From positions 1-50,342 of the forward strand of contig NZ_JAKDJE010000015.1 in the NCBI RefSeq assembly GCF_030454045.1: a DNA stretch of 50,342 nt, written 5' to 3'. The notes beneath the pieces are model-generated. The model had not been told where the DNA came from. It saw only the letters and a program-made list of their open reading frames with translations, and searched no databases. The translations under genes were made by a program, and so were the position numbers. The DNA comes from Psychrobacter sp. (GTDB lineage Bacteria; Pseudomonadota; Gammaproteobacteria; Pseudomonadales; Moraxellaceae). Below are positions 35,053 to 43,292 of the stretch, piece after piece; position 1 is the stretch's first letter, and every line of letters starts with the position of its first letter.

Positions 35053-37710
35053 TTAGACAATATCAAGCGTACCTTCGATAAACTCTTTGGCAAAGCGTTG
35101 TAGCATACCGCCAGCATTGTACATTTTTACTTCATCAGCCGTATCTAAGCGGCAGATAATAGGTGTCTCAGTGGTACTACCATCGGCACGATGAATGATT
35201 AAAGTCATCAACCCGCCAGCCGAGACTTCACCTGTGACATCAAAGGTTTCTGTACCATCGATATTTAACGTATGGCGAGTCGTGCCTTCCTCAAACTGTA
35301 AAGGTAGCGCGCCCATGCCAACTAAGTTTTGACGATGAATACGCTCAAAGTCTTCAGCGACAACCGCTTCCACACCAGCGAGACGGACGCCTTTGGCCGC
35401 CCAGTCACGGCTTGAGCCTTGACCATAGCCATCACCTGCGATGATGATCAGCGGCTGCTCACGGTTCATGTAGGTCTCAATCGCCTCCCACATACGCATG
35501 ACTTGACCTTCTGGCTCAACACGCGCCAGTGAGCCTTGGATAACTTCACCATCTTCATCGCGTACCATCTCGTTCAATAGTTTAGGGTTGGCAAAGGTGG
35601 CACGTTGCGCGGTTAAATGGTCGCCGCGATGGGTCGCGTATGAGTTATAGTCTTCGGCAGGCAAGCCCATAGTGTCCAAATACTCGCCAGCTGCGGACGT
35701 ACCAAGAATAGCATTTGATGGCGACATATGATCGGTTGTGATGTTATCACCTAATACGGCAAGCGGACGCATACCTTTTAGTTTGTTCATCGCTGCCATT
35801 TGACCTTCCCAATACGGCGGACGGCGAATATACGTGGTCATTTCACGCCAGTCGTACAATGGGCTTAACGCCTTGCCCGTATCCTTTTTGGCTTCATCAA
35901 ACATTGGGATATATACGGCATTAAACTGCTCAGGCTTAACAGCAGAAGCAACAATGGCATCCACTTCTTCATCATCAAACCAGATGTCTTTTAGATACAC
36001 ATCATTGCCGTCTTGGTCTTTGCCCAATGAGTCTTTTTCGATATCAAAACGAATGTTACCAGCGATGGCATAAGCGATAACCAGTGGCGGCGATGCCAAA
36101 AATGCTTGCTTGGCATACGGATGGATACGACCATCAAAGTTACGGTTACCTGATAGCACTGCCGTAGTGAACAAATCATTGTCGATGATTTCTTTTTCGA
36201 TGTCAGGATCAAGTGCACCGCTCATGCCGTTACACGTCGTACAGGCAAAGCCAACCACGTCAAAGCCAATCTCTTGCAACTCTGGCATCAGGCCTGCTTC
36301 TTCTAAGTACATCTTGACCGTTTTTGATCCGGGTGCGAGTGATGACTTAACCCACGGTTTACGCAATAGTCCTTTGGCATTCGCGTTACGGGCGACAAGA
36401 CCTGCGGCAACCATGTTGCGAGGGTTTGAGGTATTGGTACAGCTGGTAATCGCCGCGATAATCACTGCGCCATCTGGCATGAGACCATCTTTTGGTTCAG
36501 GGAGTTTTTGATCAGGCGCGTGGGCGATGCCTTTGGCCACCAAATCATCAGTAGATACACGCGCATGGGGACGCGACGGGCCTGCCATGTTACGACCGAC
36601 TGATGATAAATCAAACTCAAGGACGCGTGCATATTCGGCTTTTTCCATGCCATCAGCCCATAGACCTGTCTGCTTAGCATACTGCTCAACCAGTTTAATC
36701 TGTTCCTCAGAACGACCCGTCAGACGCAGATAGTCAATGGTTTGCTCATCGATATAGAACATCGCAGCAGTGGCGCCATATTCAGGCGTCATGTTTGAGA
36801 TAGAGGCGCGGTCACCGACACTTAGCTGGCGTGCACCGTCACCGAAGAATTCGATATAAGTAGAGACCACGCCTGCATCACGTAAGAACTCAGTCATCGC
36901 CAGTACGAGATCCGTACCAGTGATGCCTTTTTGCAGTTTGCCTGTTAATTTAACACCCACATAATCAGGCAGGCGCATATAAGAAGGGTTACCCAGCATC
37001 ACGCTTTCGGCTTCTAGACCGCCAACACCGATTGAGATAACGCCTAGCGCATCCACCATCGGCGTGTGACTATCCGTACCGACCAACGTATCGGCAAACG
37101 CGACTTCTTCACCCGCTTTATTGTGTACGACTTGTACGACAGGTGACATTTTCTCTAGGTTAATCTGATGCATGATGCCGTTACCCGGTGGTACGACGTT
37201 GACATTGTCAAAGGCATACTGGCACCAGTTGATAAAGTGAAAACGGTCATCGTTGCGGCGCTCTTCAATCGCGCGGTTTTTCTCAAAGGCGTCGTCTTCG
37301 AAGCCTGCGTGCTCAACGGCCAATGAATGGTCAACAATAAGCTGAGTCGGCACGATAGGGTTTACTTTAGAAGGATCACCGCCTTGCTCAGCAATGGCAT
37401 CACGCAAGCCTGCCAAATCAACAAAGGCCGTCTGACCCAAGATATCATGACAAACGACGCGGGCAGGGTACCACGGAAAATCAAGATCTTGCTTGCCTTC
37501 GATATGCTGCTTTAGTGCTGCCGTTAAATCCTCTGGTGGGCAACGGCGTACGAGGTTTTCACACAATACTTTTGAGCAAAATGGTAGCTTGTCATAAGCA
37601 CCTTCCTCGATACGCTCGACCGCTTCGCGGGTGTCAAAGTAGTAAAGGTCAGTATCAGGAAGCTGTTTTTTGAATTCGTCATTCATGGGTTGTACGAGGG
37701 CGTTGTCCAT
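35053..37710 (-). CDS. acnD: Fe/S-dependent 2-methylisocitrate dehydratase AcnD
   Basis: AcnD is an aconitase-family [4Fe-4S] enzyme that dehydrates 2-methylcitrate in organisms using PrpF. The 885-residue protein has the aconitase signatures TLVGTDSHTPMVDALGVISIGVGG (split: VGTDSHTPMVDALGVI), ITSCTNTSNPRNMVAAGLVA and GFACTTCNGMSGALDP. These supply the three cluster Cys. NRNFDGRIHP and AGDGYGQGSSRDWAAKG lie in the C-terminal swivel domain. AcnD versus ordinary AcnA is judged from placement between prpC and prpF. The start has AAAGG six bases before the ATG. Coexistence with prpD gives two potential dehydratases for one step. Confidence 0.92.
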   Translation of the reverse strand: MDNALVQPMNDEFKKQLPDTDLYYFDTREAVERIEEGAYDKLPFCSKVLCENLVRRCPPEDLTAALKQHIEGKQDLDFPWYPARVVCHDILGQTAFVDLAGLRDAIAEQGGDPSKVNPIVPTQLIVDHSLAVEHAGFEDDAFEKNRAIEERRNDDRFHFINWCQYAFDNVNVVPPGNGIMHQINLEKMSPVVQVVHNKAGEEVAFADTLVGTDSHTPMVDALGVISIGVGGLEAESVMLGNPSYMRLPDYVGVKLTGKLQKGITGTDLVLAMTEFLRDAGVVSTYIEFFGDGARQLSVGDRASISNMTPEYGATAAMFYIDEQTIDYLRLTGRSEEQIKLVEQYAKQTGLWADGMEKAEYARVLEFDLSSVGRNMAGPSRPHARVSTDDLVAKGIAHAPDQKLPEPKDGLMPDGAVIIAAITSCTNTSNPRNMVAAGLVARNANAKGLLRKPWVKSSLAPGSKTVKMYLEEAGLMPELQEIGFDVVGFACTTCNGMSGALDPDIEKEIIDNDLFTTAVLSGNRNFDGRIHPYAKQAFLASPPLVIAYAIAGNIRFDIEKDSLGKDQDGNDVYLKDIWFDDEEVDAIVASAVKPEQFNAVYIPMFDEAKKDTGKALSPLYDWREMTTYIRRPPYWEGQMAAMNKLKGMRPLAVLGDNITTDHMSPSNAILGTSAAGEYLDTMGLPAEDYNSYATHRGDHLTAQRATFANPKLLNEMVRDEDGEVIQGSLARVEPEGQVMRMWEAIETYMNREQPLIIIAGDGYGQGSSRDWAAKGVRLAGVEAVVAEDFERIHRQNLVGMGALPLQFEEGTTRHTLNIDGTETFDVTGEVSAGGLMTLIIHRADGSTTETPIICRLDTADEVKMYNAGGMLQRFAKEFIEGTLDIV

Positions 37711-37778
37711 AAGTCACCTTTGGCGGTTGGCTAATTATAATAAGTAGTTAAACGTCGATATTAGATAAAAATTCATTC

Positions 37779-37820
37779 CTTTAGCAAAATCATCGTTCGT
37801 TATTGCAGGCTTTGCTAAAG
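37779..37820. repeat. 10-bp inverted repeat upstream of acnD
   Basis: CTTTAGCAAA (37779-37788) and TTTGCTAAAG (37811-37820) are perfect reverse complements around a 22-base loop. They lie about 70-110 bases before the acnD start and could form an RNA hairpin or an operator. Confidence 0.5.
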
Positions 37821-37918
37821 AATCGATATTGAAAGTTAAGATGGCATGATCTATAAAAAAAATAGCGTATGACGATCAAACCTAAAAATATAATAGCTAG
37901 GCTCAATCGACATACCTG

Positions 37919-37946
37919 TATCAGCTAGCACTGCCGCTAGCTGATA
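37919..37946. repeat. 11-bp perfect hairpin in the prpC-acnD gap
   Basis: TATCAGCTAGC (37919-37929), loop ACTGCC, GCTAGCTGATA (37936-37946). It lies just after the prpC stop on the minus strand. There is no T run, so a processing, stabilising or attenuating structure is more likely than a simple terminator. Confidence 0.55.
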
Positions 37947-37983
37947 ATAAGTACGTAACAATAGCTACTTAAAAGAAATCAAC

Positions 37984-39123
37984 TTAACGCGCACTCATCT
38001 CTGGTACTGGACGCAGCTCTTCACCGGTATATTCAGCACTTGGGCGAATGATACGGTTGTTAGCACGTTGCTCAAACACGTGAGCGGCCCAGCCAGTCAA
38101 GCGTGAGCAGACAAAGATAGGTGTGAATAGTTTGGTCGGGATACCCATAAAGTGATAGGCTGACGCATGGAAAAAATCAGCATTGGCAAACAATTTTTTC
38201 TCGCGCCACATCACGTCTTCAACACGCACAGATACAGGGTAGAGCACCTCGTCACCAACATCAGCAGCCAGTTTTTCAGACCACTGTTTGATGACGACGT
38301 TACGTGGATCTGATTCGCTATAGATGGCATGACCAAAGCCCATGATTTTATCTTTACGTGCCAGCATGGCCATCATCTCTGTCTCGGCTTCGTCAGCTGA
38401 GCTAAAGCCCTCAATCATATCCATCGCCGCTTCATTCGCGCCGCCATGCAATGGACCACGTAGTGAACCGATTGCGCCAGTGATACAAGAATGGATGTCA
38501 GATAAAGTAGACGCACAGACACGCGCAGTAAAGGTTGATGCGTTGAACTCATGCTCTGCATAAAGGATAAGCGACACGTTCATGACCTTTTCGTGTAGCT
38601 CGTTTGGCTTTTCGCCTTTGAGCAGATGCAAGAAATGACCGCCGATGGTCGCATCATCCGTCTCAGTCTCGATACGCACGTTGTCATGGCTAAAGCGATA
38701 CCAGTAGTTAATGATAGATGGGAAAGCTGCCAGCATACGGTCGGTTTTATCGTTTTGCTCAGCGAAGTCCGTTTCGCTCTCAAGGTTGCCAAGCATAGAG
38801 CAGCCTGTACGTAACACATCCATTGGATGCGCCTCGCTTGGGATACGTTCAAGCACGTCTTTTAATGCTTGTGGTAGGCCGCGAAGGCTTTTGAGCTTGC
38901 CCTGATAAGCATCAAGCTCGCTTTGCGTAGGTAAATTACCGTATAGCAGTAAATACGCGACTTCTTCAAAGATGCATTTATCCGCCAGCTCTGATACATC
39001 ATAGCCGCGATAGGTCAGACCAGAGCCCGATTTGCCAACGGTTGATAATGCTGTCTTGCCAGCAACTTGTCCGCGAAGTCCTGCGCCTGACAATACTTTT
39101 GTTGATTGGTTTTGTGCTGCCAT
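37984..39123 (-). CDS. prpC: 2-methylcitrate synthase PrpC
   Basis: PrpC condenses propionyl-CoA with oxaloacetate to 2-methylcitrate, the entry step of the cycle. The 379-residue product is a short, citrate synthase-type enzyme. It has GSGLTYRGYDVSELADKCIFEEVAYLLLYG (split: GLTYRGYDVSELADKC) near the start, and PSEAHPMDVLRTGCSMLGNLE. The catalytic His regions are GPLHGGANEAAMDMIE and MGFGHAIY, with Asp in VRVEDVMWREKKLF-like context. The start has AAAGGA eight bases before ATG. It follows prpB by 65 bases and precedes acnD. Confidence 0.94.
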   Translation of the reverse strand: MAAQNQSTKVLSGAGLRGQVAGKTALSTVGKSGSGLTYRGYDVSELADKCIFEEVAYLLLYGNLPTQSELDAYQGKLKSLRGLPQALKDVLERIPSEAHPMDVLRTGCSMLGNLESETDFAEQNDKTDRMLAAFPSIINYWYRFSHDNVRIETETDDATIGGHFLHLLKGEKPNELHEKVMNVSLILYAEHEFNASTFTARVCASTLSDIHSCITGAIGSLRGPLHGGANEAAMDMIEGFSSADEAETEMMAMLARKDKIMGFGHAIYSESDPRNVVIKQWSEKLAADVGDEVLYPVSVRVEDVMWREKKLFANADFFHASAYHFMGIPTKLFTPIFVCSRLTGWAAHVFEQRANNRIIRPSAEYTGEELRPVPEMSAR

Positions 39124-39188
39124 GTTTACATTCCTTTTGTGGGTAGCGTTTTATAAGTTATTACAGTGAAAAATGCTGCTTATTATGG

Positions 39189-40082
39189 TTATTTATTATC
39201 TGCAAACAGCTTGTCTAAGGTTTGCTCAAACTCGTGATAGTTTAAGAAATCATAAAGCTCCATGCGTGTCTGCATGGTATCGACGACTTTTTCTTGCGTG
39301 CCGTCATCTAATAGATGTTGATAGACATTCAGTGCCGCTTTATTCATGGCGCGAAAGGCAGACAGCGGGTAGAGCACCATATCAACGCCCACACCATGCA
39401 GCTGATCAGTAGTGTACAGATCAGTCTGACCAAATTCGGTCATGTTAGCGAGCAATGGAATATCGAGTACGTCGGTAAACTTGTGGTACATCTCGATATC
39501 GGTCAGCGCTTCTGCAAAAATCATGTCTGCGCCCGCTTCTTGGAAAGCAACGGCACGCTCGACAGCAGCATCTAAGCCTTCGACCGATAGCGCATCAGTA
39601 CGAGCCATCACCACAAAATCAGGATCTGTTTTGGCATCCAATGCCGCTTTTAGGCGATCGACCATTTCTGAGATACTGACGATTTCTTTGTTAGGACGAT
39701 GACCACAGCGCTTTTGCGCCACTTGGTCTTCGATGTGTACCGCTGCCACGCCTGCCTTTTCCATTTTTCTGATAGTTTGGGCAATGTTAAACGCGCCGCC
39801 AAAACCCGTATCGATATCAACCAATAATGGCGTATCGACTGCATCCGTAATACGGCGAGCGTCTTCTAGCACATTATCAAGGCTGGTCATACCCAAGTCA
39901 GGCAAACCAAATGACGCGTTTGCCACGCCGCCACCAGAGAGATACAGCGCTTGGTGACCGACTTGGGTCGCCATCATCGCGGTATAGGCGTTGATCGCGC
40001 CTGCAATTTGTAGTGGCTGGTTATTATCATTTTTTTGTTTAAGCGCACTGCGAAAGCGTGCACCTGCTGAGAGTGAGGTCAT
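39189..40082 (-). CDS. prpB: 2-methylisocitrate lyase PrpB
   Basis: PrpB cleaves 2-methylisocitrate to pyruvate and succinate, the last step of the cycle. The 297-residue protein is a TIM-barrel of the isocitrate lyase/PEP mutase family: YLSGGGVANASFGLPDLGMT near the start, LLVDIDTGFGG with the Mg-binding Asp residues, and the catalytic loop KRCGH within EDQVAQKRCGHRPNKE. VVMARTDALSVEGLDAAVERA follows. AAGGA seven bases before ATG supports the start. It is the first gene of the prp cluster, directly downstream of a 357-base gap with a nested palindrome. Confidence 0.95.
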   Translation of the reverse strand: MTSLSAGARFRSALKQKNDNNQPLQIAGAINAYTAMMATQVGHQALYLSGGGVANASFGLPDLGMTSLDNVLEDARRITDAVDTPLLVDIDTGFGGAFNIAQTIRKMEKAGVAAVHIEDQVAQKRCGHRPNKEIVSISEMVDRLKAALDAKTDPDFVVMARTDALSVEGLDAAVERAVAFQEAGADMIFAEALTDIEMYHKFTDVLDIPLLANMTEFGQTDLYTTDQLHGVGVDMVLYPLSAFRAMNKAALNVYQHLLDDGTQEKVVDTMQTRMELYDFLNYHEFEQTLDKLFADNK

Positions 40083-40261
40083 GTGAGTATCCTTTCATGA
40101 GCTTGTATGGATAGAAAATAATCTTATTGTTGTCACTGATTATACCCAATTATCCACGTCTGCAAAGGTTGGCTTGTAGATTATTATTTATTAAATTTAA
40201 TGATTAATTGTAGTTAATTTAATAGTATTCATAAAATGAATAGCATTATGTATTTTTTAAC

Positions 40262-40303
40262 ATTTGGCTAGAGTAAGTATTCATATTACTCAAATTGCCA
40301 AAT
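40262..40303. promoter_or_regulatory. Nested inverted repeat, candidate prp operator
   Basis: An outer ATTTGGC/GCCAAAT pair (40262-40268, 40297-40303) encloses a GAGTAA/TTACTC pair (40271-40276, 40286-40291) around GTATTCATA. It lies about 180 bases upstream of the prpB start. It could be an operator for the regulator of the methylcitrate genes; no known consensus was matched. Confidence 0.45.
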
Positions 40304-40379
40304 TTTTATACGGTATATTTTTACATTTAGTTACAATTACAATAGATACATGGCTCTACAAATTTCCCTGTTCCACCAA

Positions 40380-40410
40380 AAAGCCCTAACAGCTGAGCTA
40401 TTAGGGCTTT
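40380..40410 (-). terminator. Terminator after the Nramp-family gene
   Basis: A 10-bp stem AAAGCCCTAA/TTAGGGCTTT around an 11-base loop lies about 30 bases after the stop codon. On the minus strand it is followed by further T residues. Confidence 0.75.
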
Positions 40411-40439
40411 ATTTATCATGAGCTTAAAAAAGACTAAAT

Positions 40440-41726
40440 TTAAGCAAATAAACCTGCCAAATTGGCTAAGAACAATAAAGCAAATCCTGCCAAGAATACC
40501 AAGCCTGCGATAGACAGAGCGTTCATACCTGCTGACAGTTTTTTATGTTTCTTAACCAATGAGTAGTTTAACCAACCAAAAATAGGCGCAGAAACAAACG
40601 CGGATATCATGGCAAACTTAAGCATCGCGCCCAATTGTCCCGTGAAGAACGTAATAATCACCAGCCCGCCACCGATAGCGTATGTCGTCCAAAAAGCGAT
40701 TTGCTTTTTATTGATTTCGCTTTCACCTTTTAGCAAACGCCAGCACTCAGCATTAGCGCGTCCATAGCCGTCAGCACAGGTGATTGTCGTGCCAAACATA
40801 CACATGAAGGCGACGAAGGCCACCAGCAATCGTGACCATTCACCGATGGTTGTCGTATACATATTGATTAACTGGTTGATATAAGCACCGCCGACCAACT
40901 CAATCTCTTGCCCTGAACCATACTGGACAAACACACCAAGCGATAAGAAAAACAAGGCTAGAATCGCTGAAACGGCATAACCAACGTTGAAGTCGAGCAA
41001 GCCTTGCTTGTGTGTGGTGTGATCAGCTTTGACTTTGGCAGAGGTCCACATAGAAGTAATTGCGGCAAACTCAATCGGTGCTGGCATCCAGCCCATCAAT
41101 GCGACGATGAAACCTAATGTCGCTAGGTTCCAAGGAGACACAGCAATAAAATCTGCTGCCATAACCGTGGGCTTGCCAGCAGCAATCACGACCGCAGCAA
41201 CGGTGGCTGCCGTCAAGGCAATCATAATCCACTTAGTCACGCCATCGAGCAATTTATAATGACCAGCGATCAAAAAGAACCAAGAGACGGCCACGATAAT
41301 CATCGACAGCACCATCGTCGATAACTCAAGAGAGGCGGGTAGCATAAAGCCCAAAATCACCGCTGCAATTAGCGATACCGCACCCGTACTGATGACCGCT
41401 GATAAGATAGAGAGGATAAAATATACCCAAAGATACACCTTTGAGCGTTTGGCGTAGCCTGCAATCAAGCTCTCACCCGTATCGTAAACGTAGTCGGTTG
41501 CAAAGCGAAAAAATGGATATTTAAAAACGTTGGCTAAAACAATCATAATCGCCAACTGCCAGCCATATATAGCACCAGCCTGCGTCGATGAAATCAGATG
41601 CGAGCCACCGATTGCAGCGGTCGCCATCAAAATACCTGGGCCAAAGATACGCCAACTAAAGCCTTCTTGCTGTTCAGTAACGATATCGTCAGTGGTACTT
41701 GGGTTGTTGAGTGGTTGTGTGGACAT
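40440..41726 (-). CDS. Atypical Nramp-family membrane transporter
   Basis: This 428-residue protein has about eleven hydrophobic helices and the overall pattern of Nramp divalent-metal transporters (FGPGILMATAAIGGSHLISS, GWQLAIMIVLANVFKYPFFR). The two metal-binding motifs of true Nramps are missing. The DPGN of helix 1 is replaced by GGSHLISS, and the MPH of helix 6 region by MGWMPAPIEF. A different substrate is therefore likely. I use ATG 41726, which has GAGG five bases upstream; an ATG twelve codons earlier is also open. It is followed by its own terminator and preceded by a LysR gene. Confidence 0.78.
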   Translation of the reverse strand: MSTQPLNNPSTTDDIVTEQQEGFSWRIFGPGILMATAAIGGSHLISSTQAGAIYGWQLAIMIVLANVFKYPFFRFATDYVYDTGESLIAGYAKRSKVYLWVYFILSILSAVISTGAVSLIAAVILGFMLPASLELSTMVLSMIIVAVSWFFLIAGHYKLLDGVTKWIMIALTAATVAAVVIAAGKPTVMAADFIAVSPWNLATLGFIVALMGWMPAPIEFAAITSMWTSAKVKADHTTHKQGLLDFNVGYAVSAILALFFLSLGVFVQYGSGQEIELVGGAYINQLINMYTTTIGEWSRLLVAFVAFMCMFGTTITCADGYGRANAECWRLLKGESEINKKQIAFWTTYAIGGGLVIITFFTGQLGAMLKFAMISAFVSAPIFGWLNYSLVKKHKKLSAGMNALSIAGLVFLAGFALLFLANLAGLFA

Positions 41727-42032
41727 GAATACCTCGAAATGGTTAAAACGGCAAATCATCACTTACCTGTGTCAGTTTGCCAGTGATCATTAGACAATCG
41801 CTTTATACATGCTTTTTTATAAAACGATTAGTCTTGTATCGACTTTAGCACACCAATACGATTCAGGAGAATGATTATTCTATTTATTAACAGTGATAGT
41901 TATTACTATTTGTTTGCATTGCCATTCTTTTTGGTTAGCATATTAATCTGATAATATCAAGTATTAGGGCAGATTATTTTTGGCGTTTCTTTATAACACA
42001 ATATCCACGCAATATCTGGTCATTTAAGGACG

Positions 42033-43046
42033 TTACACAAATTTTTGTCGCCGGTAGGTGATGCCTCGTTCTTCATAGACCTGATAGATAGCATTCAATA
42101 ACTCAGAGATACTTGGATGCACAAAATCTTTGAGAGTATGCAAATAAATAGGAGAGGTGACGTTTTCGTGTACCAAACGCTGATAGCTGATTTGTTCTGT
42201 ACGTACTGTGGTTAAGCTGGCAGGTACAAGCGTGATACCTTCGCCCGCAGCGACTAAGCCTAGAGCTACTTGCAAGTCACTCACCGTGGTAGTCATAAAG
42301 GGTGAGATACCGTATTGTGCAAACAAATGTAACAATGGCTCCGTAATCGGCTCGCTAAGTGCAGATTTTTTATTGGTGACACGTCTGGTTTTTGTATTAG
42401 TTTCCTGCTTTGCTTTGATGGACTCTGATGTTGGTAGTGTGGTGGCAATCGGCAAATGCGTTTGATGGTATAAAATCAAGCGATTATTTGCCAAATCTAT
42501 CAATCGCTGCTCCTTTACATGGGCAAGAGGATGCGACTTTGGTAAGGCCACCACGTAGCGCTCATGACGCAGTAATATTTGTTGAATCCATGGATCTTGA
42601 TGGGCAAAACGCCCAAAACCGATATCAATCTCACCAGATTTGAGTGCCTCCATTTGCTGATAAGAGCTGATATCTTTGAGGTTGACCTCTATATCAGAAT
42701 TGGACTGCTTGAGCATGGCGATGATTTCAGGGAGTAACCCATATAATACTGACGGCACAAAGCCGATGTTTAGCGCACTACTTGGCGTTGATAAACGCTG
42801 GGTCATACTCGTGACGGTCTCGATTTCTGTCAGTATGGTGCTTATCTTATCGTAAAAAAATTCGCCCGCTTCAGTCAGATGTAACGGCCTGTGGTAACGA
42901 TCGATAAGCACGACATCCATATCGGTCTCAAGCTGTTTAAGCAGGCGGCTCAAACTTGGCTGTGACAGTCCTGTCTTTTCTGCGGCTGCACTAAAGCTGC
43001 GCAAATTCGCGACAGCAATAAATGCATTAAGCTGTTTTAAATCCAT
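42033..43046 (-). CDS. LysR-family transcriptional regulator
   Basis: This regulator of about 337 residues has the standard LysR layout. The N-terminal winged helix-turn-helix is MDLKQLNAFIAVANLRSFS then AAEKTGLSQPSLSRLLKQLE, followed by a linker helix and an effector-binding domain opening LNIGFVPSVLYGLLPEIIAML. A Lys/Thr-rich insert of about 25 residues (near KAKQETNTKTRRVTNKKSA) interrupts the effector domain and is unusual. ATG 43046 with AGG nine bases upstream is preferred over the upstream TTG/ATG options. It lies upstream of the Nramp-like transporter on the same strand. It may control that gene or the prp cluster; no GntR- or PrpR-type prp regulator is visible. Confidence 0.88.
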   Translation of the reverse strand: MDLKQLNAFIAVANLRSFSAAAEKTGLSQPSLSRLLKQLETDMDVVLIDRYHRPLHLTEAGEFFYDKISTILTEIETVTSMTQRLSTPSSALNIGFVPSVLYGLLPEIIAMLKQSNSDIEVNLKDISSYQQMEALKSGEIDIGFGRFAHQDPWIQQILLRHERYVVALPKSHPLAHVKEQRLIDLANNRLILYHQTHLPIATTLPTSESIKAKQETNTKTRRVTNKKSALSEPITEPLLHLFAQYGISPFMTTTVSDLQVALGLVAAGEGITLVPASLTTVRTEQISYQRLVHENVTSPIYLHTLKDFVHPSISELLNAIYQVYEERGITYRRQKFV

Positions 43047-43292
43047 GTTATTAAGCCTGTTATGGTATATGTTGTCTCTATACAAGCCGTTTTTAATAAG
43101 CTTCTACCTCACTACTTAACTTAAGACGAGCTGCGCAAATATTAGCGACCTAAAATAAATTGTGCTTGAAGATAGGGGAGTGAGCAACTATATTGGGGAC
43201 TAGTGATGCTGTTACATTTTAGCAATAAAAATCACAACTTCATTTTATCAGTCATTTACTGTCAGTAGCATAAACTGGCTTGGTTTTATTTT

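Larger units (their letters stand above)
40083..40439. other. Intergenic region upstream of prpB
   Basis: This very AT-rich gap of 357 bases separates the Nramp-family gene from prpB on the same strand. It contains the terminator at 40380-40410 and the nested palindrome at 40262-40303, so the prpB promoter should lie between. I could not pick a clean -10/-35 pair by eye. Confidence 0.5.

Noticed and set aside
36110..36511. Open frame of 133 codons on the plus strand
   Set aside because: It lies wholly inside acnD on the opposite strand and shows no family features; it is a shadow of a strong coding gene.
37735..37776. 13-codon open frame (MNFYLISTFNYLL) in the prpC-acnD gap as a possible leader peptide
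   Set aside because: AAAGGA abuts the ATG with almost no spacing and no attenuation structure fits around it.
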